This document shows positions 6,125-11,909 of a stretch of 11,909 nucleotides of DNA, piece by piece. Where the stretch lies: assembly GCF_910587525.1 (NCBI RefSeq), contig NZ_CAJULS010000071.1, positions 1 to 11,909 of the forward strand, in the 5' to 3' direction. Positions within the stretch are counted from its first letter, which is position 1. Each line of letters opens with the position of its first letter. The translations under genes and the position numbers were made by a program. Under the pieces are notes generated by a model. It did no database searches. It worked only from the letters and a program-made list of their open reading frames with translations, and was not told the origin of the DNA. The stretch comes from an uncultured Oscillibacter sp. GTDB lineage: Bacteria > Bacillota > Clostridia > Oscillospirales > Oscillospiraceae.

Positions 6125-7065
6125 CAGGACGGGTATTCACCTGCGACCACCGGGTCTATGACCTGCCGGAGCCGCTCTCCTGGGAGGTGGTCCACACGGG
6201 GACGGTCCCCTGTGACAGCTACTCCGTGACATTTTTATACGACAGGAGCATGGCGGAGGTCCTGCGCCTGGCGGCGGGCTTTGCCGCCATTTACCGGGGT
6301 GAGACAATGCTGCGGGCCATTGTGGACGAGTACGCCGTGGAGCTGGGGAGCATCGGGCTGACGGCGACCATCACCGGGCGGGGCTACGCTGCCCGGCTGC
6401 TGGACAATGAATCCCGGCCCCTGACCTACCAGGACGCCACGCTGGCGGAGATTGTGCGGCGCCATGTGACGCCTTACGGCATTGCCGCCGGGGAGGTGGC
6501 GGACGTGCGGGCAAGCTCCGTCTACACCGTGCCGGCGGGGGTCAGCCAGTGGAAGGCCCTGGAGGGCTTCTGCCGGACCTACGGCGGGTTCTCCCCCCGG
6601 TTCTCCCGGGACGGAAAGCTGCTGGCCGCGCCGGAGAAGGGCGGCGGGAAGCGCTTTTCCATTGGCGAGGGGGACCCGGTGCTCTCCTGTACACTGCGGG
6701 AGGACCACTACGGCGTGCTGACGGAGGCACTGGTCATTGACAAGACCAGAAACGCCTCTTACAGCGTGAAAAACGAGGATATGATTCAACGGGGCGGACA
6801 GTGCCGCCGGGTGGTCTACACGCCGGGCCAGAGCACTTGGGACGCTATGCGCTACACAGGGGAATACCAGATCCGCCGGTCAAAGGAGGACGAAAAAACG
6901 GTGACGCTCTCTCTGCCCGGAAGCTTTTTGGCCTTCCCGGGGGACCAGGCAACGCTGCGGCTGGACCGGATGGGGCTCTCCGGCTCCTTCCGGGTGACAG
7001 AGGCGGCAAACGTCTTCTCGGCAGAGAAGGGGGCCTCCGTGACGCTGACATTGAAGGGAGGATGA
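6121..7065 (+). CDS. Baseplate hub protein (XkdQ/gpD/gp27-like)
   Basis: A 314-aa protein starting at GTG 6121, overlapping the LysM gene stop. Strand-rich N-terminus (RVFTCDHRVYDLPEPLSWEVV; SYSVTFLYDR), then the segment MLRAIVDEYAVELGSIGLTATITGRGYAARLLDNES, which is the 'G.vdey....s..g....v.grg....LlDne' pattern of hub proteins, then TLAEIVRRHVTPYGI and WKALEGFCRTYGGFSPRFSRDGKL typical of the late-control D/XkdQ family, and a C-terminal beta-domain. It forms the trimer on which the spike stands and to which the tube is joined. No cysteine or lysozyme domain is seen. Confidence 0.85.
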   Translation: MTGRVFTCDHRVYDLPEPLSWEVVHTGTVPCDSYSVTFLYDRSMAEVLRLAAGFAAIYRGETMLRAIVDEYAVELGSIGLTATITGRGYAARLLDNESRPLTYQDATLAEIVRRHVTPYGIAAGEVADVRASSVYTVPAGVSQWKALEGFCRTYGGFSPRFSRDGKLLAAPEKGGGKRFSIGEGDPVLSCTLREDHYGVLTEALVIDKTRNASYSVKNEDMIQRGGQCRRVVYTPGQSTWDAMRYTGEYQIRRSKEDEKTVTLSLPGSFLAFPGDQATLRLDRMGLSGSFRVTEAANVFSAEKGASVTLTLKGG

Positions 7066-7071
7066 GAGAGT

Positions 7072-7479
7072 ATGTGGCTTTCCAGTAAAATGCGGCCTGC
7101 TCCGGCCGCGGCGGACGCCGACCTAGGCGTTACCACTATTGCCGGGGGCAGCGTGGGTGTGATGACCCGGGGCGAGGTGCGGACGGTACCTATTTATGGC
7201 CCCGGCGGCTATGTGTGGATGCCGGAGAGCGGCGCGGCCGTGCTGGTGGTCAAGGGCGGTCCCGGCGGTGAGGAGCAGTGTGTTTCAGGCATGAAGCAGT
7301 GCGCACCGCCGAAGGGGATGCAGCCGGGAGAGGTGCTGGTGTACGGCCCCGGCGGGAACTCGGTGTACCTGAAAAGTGACGGTACGCTGGAGCTGCGGGG
7401 GAAGGTATGTGTAGAGGGCTCACTGTGGATCAACGGCGCGGCCTGTTCCCCCTGCCTGTGCGGAGAGGAGCTCTTGTGA
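7072..7479 (+). CDS. Baseplate spike protein (gpV-like OB-fold) with a terminal cysteine cluster
   Basis: A 135-aa protein. Residues 1-~65 contain beta strands with GVTTIAGGSVGVMTRGEVRTVPIYGPGG and a Gly-rich turn series as in the OB-fold of phage spike proteins; YGPGG recurs at 42-46 and 91-95. Residues 92-123 (GNSVYLKSDGTLELRG... SLWING) look like a short beta-helix needle. The tail end has C125-x2-C128-x-C130 just before the C-terminus; other cysteines are at 70, 77 and 113. The protein is short for a gpV/gp5-type spike and has no HxH tip motif. It sits at the XkdR position, after the hub gene with a six-base gap. It would pierce the target envelope as a trimer. Confidence 0.75.
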   Translation: MWLSSKMRPAPAAADADLGVTTIAGGSVGVMTRGEVRTVPIYGPGGYVWMPESGAAVLVVKGGPGGEEQCVSGMKQCAPPKGMQPGEVLVYGPGGNSVYLKSDGTLELRGKVCVEGSLWINGAACSPCLCGEELL

Positions 7480-7480
7480 T

Positions 7481-7828
7481 ATGGAGTTAAAGCTGCGAAA
7501 CGGCGACTATGTGCCTGACGGCGTGGGCGGACTGAAACGGGTGGAGGGAAGGGAGGCACTGCTGCAGCGGGTGCTGTTCAAGCTGACGGCCCGGCGGGGC
7601 GCCTTTCCCTTTTTGCCGGAACTGGGAAGCCGCCTGTGGCAGCTGGGAAAAGCGCCCCCCGCCCAGCAGCAGGCCGCGGCGGTCCAGTATGCGGCGGAGG
7701 CCCTGGAGGGTGAGGCGCTGACGGTGGAGTCGGCAGAGCTGGAGCCCAGGGGACAGGGTGTCGTGGCGCTGAAGGTGAACTGCGTCTGGCAGGGGAAACC
7801 CCTGCCGGTGACGGTGGAGATTGTATAG
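7481..7828 (+). CDS. Baseplate wedge protein, gp25/gpW-like (XkdS, DUF2634-like)
   Basis: A 115-aa protein starting one base after the spike stop. It contains the typical 'R...LLQRVLFKLTARRGAFPFLPELGSRLW' helix (R.e.L.qr....L....G.ffflp..Gs.l), the segment found in gp25/W proteins that copies the sheath handshake and nucleates sheath assembly. The second half, EALEGEALTVESAELEPRGQGVVALKVNCVWQGKPLPVTVEI, is the expected beta-sheet. Followed by baseplate J, as in PBSX (xkdS-xkdT) and P2 (W-J). Length is normal. Confidence 0.87.
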   Translation: MELKLRNGDYVPDGVGGLKRVEGREALLQRVLFKLTARRGAFPFLPELGSRLWQLGKAPPAQQQAAAVQYAAEALEGEALTVESAELEPRGQGVVALKVNCVWQGKPLPVTVEIV

Positions 7829-7842
7829 AGAGGAGAGGACGG

Positions 7843-8901
7843 GTGAAAAGTGTTGATGAAATCTATCAGGAGCTGCTGGACGCCTTTGCCCAGCGGGCCG
7901 GGTTTGTGCCGGAGAACACCTGCGACCTGGCGGTACGGCTGTATGCTGCGGCGGCGCAGATTCAGGCACTGAACATTCAGGCGGAGTGGGTTCTGGACCA
8001 GAGCTTTCCCCAGACGGCCCGGGGCATGTATCTGGACCGGCACGCGGCCATGCGGGGGCTGAGCCGTCTGCCTGCGTCCAAGGCCGCCGGTACGCTGCGG
8101 TTTTCCGTGGACTCGCCCCCGGCGCTCTCGGTGGGCATCCCGGCGGGGACAGTGTGTATGACGGCAGACGAGCGGCGCTTCCAGACCACAGGCGGTGTGA
8201 CGCTGGAGGTGGGCAAGACCTATGTGGATGCCCCGGCGGAGGCGCTGGAGGCGGGCAGCGGAGGCAATGCCGTAGCGGGGGCGGTGCGGTTTCTCACCGC
8301 CTGCCCTGTAGCGGTGACGGCCTGCGTCAATCCCGCAGCCTTCTCCGGCGGCAGCGACGCCGAGGACGACGAGACGCTTCGGGAACGCATTCTGGAGAGC
8401 TACCGGCGGCTGCCCAACGGGGCCAACGCCGCCTGGTACGAGCAGACCGCCATGAGCCACGACGGTGTGGCGGCGGCCCGGGCGGTGGGCCGGGCCCGGG
8501 GCATCGGGACCGTAGACGTTTACATCGCCGGAGAGAGCGGCCTGCCCGGGGCGGCCCTGCTGGAGGAAGTTCGGGAGGATCTCCGGGAGCGGCGTGAGAT
8601 TGCCGTGGACGTGGAAGTGAAGGCCCCCGCGACGGTCCCGGTAAACGTGAGCGCCGCCATTGCCGTCCGAGAGGGTGCGGACTTCGGCGAGGTCAAGGCC
8701 CAGGCAGAGTTGGCCGTCTCCAACCTCTTCACCGGACGGATGCTGGGCCGGCCGGTGCTTCTGGCAGAGCTGGGGAACCGCCTCTACGGCCTGGAGGGCG
8801 TGGAGAACTACCGTTTCTCCGCGCCAGCAGAGGATCTGGCGGCGGACGGCACGGTGCTGCCGGTGCTGGGAACGCTGACAGTGACAGAACTGGAGGCGTG
8901 A
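7843..8901 (+). CDS. Baseplate J protein (XkdT/gp47-like)
   Basis: A 352-aa protein from GTG 7843 with RBS AGGAGAGG (7831-7838). Helical N-terminus (SVDEIYQELLDAFAQRAGF) and GMYLDRHAAMRGLSR motif, a beta domain with GIPAGTVCMTADERRFQTT (the 'ip.Gt.....g..f.t....' block of baseplate J), then the hallmark FSGGSDAEDDETLRERILESYRR with ANAAWYEQTAMSHDGVAAARA, and an ENYRF near the C-terminus. It is the wedge core that binds gp25 and tail protein I and opens the baseplate on contact. Length is normal for XkdT. Confidence 0.93.
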   Translation: MKSVDEIYQELLDAFAQRAGFVPENTCDLAVRLYAAAAQIQALNIQAEWVLDQSFPQTARGMYLDRHAAMRGLSRLPASKAAGTLRFSVDSPPALSVGIPAGTVCMTADERRFQTTGGVTLEVGKTYVDAPAEALEAGSGGNAVAGAVRFLTACPVAVTACVNPAAFSGGSDAEDDETLRERILESYRRLPNGANAAWYEQTAMSHDGVAAARAVGRARGIGTVDVYIAGESGLPGAALLEEVREDLRERREIAVDVEVKAPATVPVNVSAAIAVREGADFGEVKAQAELAVSNLFTGRMLGRPVLLAELGNRLYGLEGVENYRFSAPAEDLAADGTVLPVLGTLTVTELEA

Positions 8902-8904
8902 GAT

Positions 8905-9471
8905 ATGTACGAGGCGTATTTGCGGCAGCTGCTCGCGCCTCTGGGCGTCTATGACCTGGGCAGCGGCTCCATAAACGGTGCGGAGCTGTACGCTATAGGA
9001 CTGGCCCTGGATCAGACTGGCTGGAGGCTGGAGGCCGTGGAGCGGGAGTCCATCACAGCCACGGCGGAGGATGAGGGCCTGAGCCGCCGGGAGGCGCTCT
9101 TCGCCCGGCGTCCCGCCGCCGTCACGCTGGAGGAGCGGCGGGACGCCATCGCGGCCCTGCTTCAGATCGACGGGGACAGTTTGACCCCCTCCGCTATTGA
9201 CCGGGCGATTCAGGGCTGCGGCATCCGGGCCAAGGCCTTGGAGATGGACACAGGGCACCTGCGGGTCATCTTTCCGGGAGTGGGCGGCGTTCCGGCGGAG
9301 TTTGAACAGATCAAAAAAATCATTTTGGACATCCTGCCCTGCCACCTGGAGGTTGAGTTTTACTTCCGCTACCTGACCTGGGAGGAGTGTGAGCGGGCCG
9401 GATACATCTGGGCGGAGGTTGAGGAGCACACCTGGGAGAGCTTTCAGCTGGCGGTGCCGCCGGAAGAGTAA
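8905..9471 (+). CDS. Tail protein I / XkdU-like (DUF2313) baseplate protein
   Basis: A 188-aa protein starting three bases after baseplate J. N-terminal MYEAYLRQLLAPLGVYDL with helices, a charged middle (EDEGLSRREALFARRP...EERRDAIAALLQIDGDSLTPSAIDRAI) matching the 'W...yGl....s.eeRR..i...l....g.Tp..i..ai...G' pattern of XkdU/YmfQ proteins, then strands (KALEMDTGHLRVIFPGV, LEVEFYFRYLTWEECE) and a C-terminal WxS motif end. It normally joins the wedge to fibres or receptor-binding proteins. Here it is the last gene of the operon: no fibre gene follows, only a terminator. Confidence 0.85.
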   Translation: MYEAYLRQLLAPLGVYDLGSGSINGAELYAIGLALDQTGWRLEAVERESITATAEDEGLSRREALFARRPAAVTLEERRDAIAALLQIDGDSLTPSAIDRAIQGCGIRAKALEMDTGHLRVIFPGVGGVPAEFEQIKKIILDILPCHLEVEFYFRYLTWEECERAGYIWAEVEEHTWESFQLAVPPEE

Positions 9472-9520
9472 ACGCGGCGATGCTCTCCGGGATGCAGGCA
9501 GCGCAGAAAACCGCGGGATG

Positions 9521-9565
9521 AAACAGCCGGAGCAGTTTCCCCTGCTCCGGCTGTTTACAATTTTT
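9521..9565 (+). terminator. Rho-independent terminator closing the phage cassette
   Basis: A 15-bp perfect stem, AAACAGCCGGAGCAG (9521-9535) with CTGCTCCGGCTGTTT (9542-9556), loop TTTCCC, followed by ACAATTTTT (9557-9565). It ends the + strand operon 50 bases after tail protein I. The A-rich left arm also gives a TTT tract on the other strand. Confidence 0.88.
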
Positions 9566-9630
9566 ACAGTGTCGAAAATCCGCATAATCGGCAGTCAGAT
9601 GCACAACCTGAGACAGAATTCCAAATCCAC

Positions 9631-9641
9631 AGGAGGTTCTT
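9631..9641 (+). promoter_or_regulatory. Ribosome binding site of pdaA
   Basis: AGGAGG (9631-9636) is five bases before ATG 9642. It fixes the start and gives pdaA its own translation signal, apart from the phage operon. No convincing -35/-10 pair could be assigned in 9566-9630. Confidence 0.8.
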
Positions 9642-10472
9642 ATGCGAGAACGACCAAACCACTATTGGGCCGCGCTGCTGGCGCCCCTGGCGCTGTTCGC
9701 CCTGGCAGCGGCGCTCTTGTACCGCCCCTCCGATGTCTCTGTGCCGGCTTCCTCCCCGGCTGCTGTGCCGGTGTCCACGGACAACTGGGGCCTGTCCTTT
9801 CAGACCGAGGGCGCCTCACCGGTGGGAAACGCCCCGGTGGAGCAGCTGGCTCAGTATGACGCCTATTTTCTGGGGGACACCTCTCAAAAAGTGATTTACC
9901 TGACCTTTGACTGCGGCTATGAGAACGGATATACGGAGCAGATCCTGGACGCTCTGAAAAAACACCAGGCCCCCGCCGCCTTCTTTGTGGTGGGAAATAT
10001 GATTGAGACCGCGCCGGATATCATCCGCCGTATGGCGGAGGAGGGTCATATCGTGGGAAACCACACCCTCCACCACCCGGATATGTCCAAGATCTCCGAC
10101 CAGGCGGCATTCAAGAAAGAATTGGACGATCTGGCGGCGCTGTATCAGGAGACTACGGGCCGGGATCTGCCCAACTACTACCGGCCGCCTCAGGGAAAGT
10201 ACAGCGAGGAAAACCTGAAGCAGGCCCAGGCCCTGGGTTATAAGACAGTATTCTGGAGCCTGGCTTACGTGGATTGGTACGTGGACAATCAGCCCACGGC
10301 GGAACAGGCCTACGCCAAGCTGCTGCCCCGCATTCACGATGGGGCCATTGTTCTGCTCCATTCCACCTCCAAGACCAACGCCGACATTCTGGACGATCTG
10401 CTCACAAAATGGGAGGATATGGGCTATACCTTCGCCTCTTTGGACCAGCTGCCGGCCTGCGGCGGATCATAA
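9642..10472 (+). CDS. pdaA: Polysaccharide deacetylase, PdaA family (spore cortex muramic delta-lactam)
   Basis: A 276-aa protein with an N-terminal hydrophobic segment (about 9-27) serving as signal anchor and a Ser/Pro/Ala-rich linker. Residues 48-53 (NWGLSF) and 72-97 (YDAYFLGDTSQKVIYLTFD then CGYENGYT) match Bacillus subtilis PdaA closely. NodB motifs: catalytic Asp90 in TFD, metal-binding His141 and His145 in NHTLHHPDM, RPPQGKYS at 181-188, WSLAYVDW at 205-212, LLHS with His240. As in B. subtilis PdaA (TFDNG), the second Asp of the usual TFDDG is not conserved; here it is Cys91. The family removes N-acetyl groups from muramic acid lacking its peptide, a step in cortex delta-lactam formation during sporulation; in B. 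subtilis it is forespore-expressed. Here it is a host gene with its own RBS, between two terminators, unrelated to the phage operon. Length is normal. Confidence 0.9.
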   Translation: MRERPNHYWAALLAPLALFALAAALLYRPSDVSVPASSPAAVPVSTDNWGLSFQTEGASPVGNAPVEQLAQYDAYFLGDTSQKVIYLTFDCGYENGYTEQILDALKKHQAPAAFFVVGNMIETAPDIIRRMAEEGHIVGNHTLHHPDMSKISDQAAFKKELDDLAALYQETTGRDLPNYYRPPQGKYSEENLKQAQALGYKTVFWSLAYVDWYVDNQPTAEQAYAKLLPRIHDGAIVLLHSTSKTNADILDDLLTKWEDMGYTFASLDQLPACGGS

Positions 10473-10548
10473 CCCAACGCAGCTGAAGAGAAGATATGCC
10501 CCTTTTTAACCGCGCCAACTATAAAGAATAGTCCGAAAAGGCTGCTTC

Positions 10549-10678
10549 AGTCTGTCAAAAAGCCTCGCCAATGGCGCGGGGAACTCTTCTTGGGTTCCCC
10601 GCACACACCCCTCCTTTCCGTTGCACACATTTCCTGCGTTTTTGACAGTCTGCAAAAAAGCCTCGCCAATGGCGAGGC
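10549..10678. repeat. Structured intergenic repeat pair
   Basis: Two near-identical direct copies 99 bases apart: 10549-10576 and 10648-10675, each AGTCTG(T)CAAAAA.GCCTCGCCAATGGCG, differing by a T/C and one A. CTGTCAAAAA (10552-10561) is also the inverted repeat of TTTTTGACAG (10639-10648), so the unit could fold into a large stem enclosing an inner hairpin, GCGGGGAAC (10576-10584) with GTTCCCCGC (10594-10602). The second direct copy extends into the perfect terminator hairpin. It looks like a small extragenic palindromic or MITE-like element, but copy number elsewhere is not visible here. Confidence 0.6.
10576..10602. other. Inner hairpin of the intergenic repeat
   Basis: GCGGGGAAC and GTTCCCCGC form a perfect 9-bp stem with a 9-base loop. 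No T-run follows on either strand, so it is more likely a structural part of the repeat than a terminator of its own. Confidence 0.5.
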
Positions 10679-10682
10679 TTTT
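10656..10682 (-). terminator. Bidirectional rho-independent terminator between putP and pdaA
   Basis: GCCTCGCC (10660-10667), loop AAT, GGCGAGGC (10671-10678), flanked by A-run 10654-10659 and T-run 10679-10682. Read on the minus strand, the hairpin follows the symporter stop by about 14 bases and ends in six T residues. On the plus strand it ends in four T residues and could also stop pdaA transcripts. Confidence 0.88.
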
Positions 10683-10691
10683 CGCAATTCT

Positions 10692-11909
10692 TTAGTCTGC
10701 ACCCATCTCGTCGAAAATCCGCTCAATCCCGCCGTCCGGCTTCGGCGTGGCCAGCGAGACCGCTACGATGACCACACAGGCCACCAGGAACGCGGGCAGC
10801 AGCTCGTAGATGTTCCAGATGCCTCCCAGGGGCTTCACCAGGAACTTCCAGATAAAGATCATGGCGCCGCCGGCCACAAGGCCCGCCATAATGCCCTGGC
10901 GGTTGCTCCGCTTCCAGAACAGCGCGCACAAAATGGCGGGGCCGAAAGTGGCGCCGAAGCCCGCCCAGGCGAAGGAGACAATCTGGAACACATTGCTGTC
11001 GGGATCAGAGGCCAGGAACAGAGCGACGACAGCGATGGCCACCACAGTGAGCCGGGCGATGAGCATGGTCTGCTTCTCCGTCAGCTTCACGCCGAACACG
11101 TCCTGCACCAGATTCTCCGAGAGGGCGGAGGCGGCGGCCAGCAGCTGGCTGTCGGCCGTGGACATGGTGGCCGCCAGAATACCGGCCAGGATGCACCCGG
11201 CCACAATGGCGGGGAAAATGCCGTAAGTGGACAGCAGATCGGAGAGTCTCACAATGATGGTTTCGGTGGCGCTGCCCTCCAGGAAGGGAACCCGGCCCGC
11301 GGCGGAGACAGCGTGGCCCACGATGCCGATGAACACCGCCACGCCCATGGAGATCACCACCCACACGGAGGCGATCCGGCGGGAGAGCTTCAGCTCGTTC
11401 TCATCCCGGATGGCCATGAACCGCACCAGGATGTGGGGCATCCCAAAGTATCCCAGGCCCCATGCCATCATGGAGATGATGCGGATGAAGCCGTAGGGCT
11501 CGGCGCTGTTGGAGGCCACATTGTAAGTCTCTGTGAAGCTGAGGAACCCGGGCAGAGACCGGGCGTGGTCCAGCACGGCGTCCATGCCTCCGGCCTGGAC
11601 AATGCCGAACACCACGATGACAGCCAGCGCCGCGGTCATGATGATGGACTGGATCAAATCCATGGTGGCCACAGCGCTGAAACCGCCGATGGAGGTATAG
11701 CTGATAATCACGATGGCGCCGATAATCACCGCTGCCATGTAATCCCAGCCAAAGAGGCTGTTGAACAGCTTCCCGATGGCCGCAAGACCCGAGGCAACAT
11801 AAGGCACAAAGAAAATCAGAATAATCAGGGCGGAGATGCACATAATCACCGGCCTCTTCTCGCCGTACCGCTTGGAGATGAAGCTGGGGATGGTGATGGC
11901 GTCCAGCTT
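10692..11909 (-). CDS. putP: Sodium/proline symporter (PutP-type, SSS family), C-terminal part
   Basis: The minus-strand frame is open through base 11909; the start lies beyond the window, and the Met at 11849 is internal because the upstream codons read KLDAITIPSFISKRYGEKRP, the usual PutP loop '(N)ALTIPDFF..R'. Visible part: about 405 aa with roughly ten hydrophobic segments. Diagnostic blocks: SYTSIGGFSAV, WGLGYFGMPHILVRFMAIRD (PutP 'GYFGQPHILARFMA'), AGILAATMSTADSQLLAAASALSE (contains the Ser/Thr of the sodium site), and FQIVSFAWAGFGATFGPAILCALFWKR (PutP 'VSYAWAGFGAAFGP'). The protein imports proline using a sodium gradient. It is convergent with pdaA and ends in the shared terminator. 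No promoter is in the window. A related substrate cannot be fully excluded. Confidence 0.9.
   Translation of the reverse strand, partial: KLDAITIPSFISKRYGEKRPVIMCISALIILIFFVPYVASGLAAIGKLFNSLFGWDYMAAVIIGAIVIISYTSIGGFSAVATMDLIQSIIMTAALAVIVVFGIVQAGGMDAVLDHARSLPGFLSFTETYNVASNSAEPYGFIRIISMMAWGLGYFGMPHILVRFMAIRDENELKLSRRIASVWVVISMGVAVFIGIVGHAVSAAGRVPFLEGSATETIIVRLSDLLSTYGIFPAIVAGCILAGILAATMSTADSQLLAAASALSENLVQDVFGVKLTEKQTMLIARLTVVAIAVVALFLASDPDSNVFQIVSFAWAGFGATFGPAILCALFWKRSNRQGIMAGLVAGGAMIFIWKFLVKPLGGIWNIYELLPAFLVACVVIVAVSLATPKPDGGIERIFDEMGAD

Noticed and set aside
7507..9585. 692-aa minus-strand open frame opposite the gp25, baseplate J and tail I genes
   Set aside because: It spans several recognisable + strand genes and the terminator, is low-complexity His/Gln/Arg/Pro-rich, has no RBS or recognisable motif, and arises from GC-rich codon structure.
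9553..9590. Possible promoter for pdaA (TTTACA boxes and CATAAT at 9583-9588)
   Set aside because: Spacings are about 23 or 14 bases, poor for a vegetative promoter, and no good sigma-G -35 lies at the right distance.
9472..9641. Attachment site (att) at the phage/host junction
   Set aside because: No tRNA end or other landmark is present and the other junction is outside the window, so no repeat can be compared.

Overview
The window looks like a GC-rich, low-GC-phylum-derived anaerobe of the class Clostridia (an Oscillospiraceae-type gut bacterium such as the Flavonifractor/Lawsonibacter/Intestinimonas group is my best guess). The grounds are a sporulation-type PdaA deacetylase, strong AGGAGG ribosome binding sites, a PBSX/diffocin-like contractile-tail gene order and high third-position GC. 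The genus is inference only.

Region 1 (1-9471, all on +) is a phage-derived structural cassette: end of a prohead protease (5' end outside the window), probable capsid decoration protein, HK97-fold major capsid protein, three small connector/neck genes, tail sheath, tail tube, probable tail assembly chaperone, a 192-aa Gly/Ala/Pro-rich protein in the tape-measure slot, a LysM tail/baseplate protein (XkdP-like), baseplate hub (XkdQ-like), spike, gp25/XkdS-like wedge protein, baseplate J (XkdT-like) and tail protein I (XkdU-like). All frames are intact. Genes are packed with 4-base start/stop overlaps or gaps of at most about 75 bases, so this is one translationally coupled late operon. Together the products would build a capsid joined to a contractile tail. 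Portal and terminase genes would be expected just upstream, outside the window.

The cassette is unusual in three ways: there is no ordinary long tape-measure gene, there are no tail-fibre, holin or endolysin genes after tail protein I, and a strong 15-bp-stem terminator (9521-9565) closes the operon straight after that gene. The next gene is an ordinary host gene. This fits either a prophage whose remaining modules lie elsewhere, or a domesticated short-tailed contractile particle (gene-transfer-agent-like or PBSX-like).

Region 2 (9472-10691) holds pdaA, a membrane-anchored peptidoglycan deacetylase of spore cortex formation with its own RBS, then a 219-bp structured intergenic stretch. That stretch has direct and inverted repeats and ends in a hairpin terminator that can serve both strands. 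Region 3 (10692-11909, on -) is the C-terminal part of a PutP-type sodium/proline symporter running off the right edge. No tRNA, rRNA, CRISPR, transposase, integrase or att site was found, and no gene-free stretch exceeds 300 bases.
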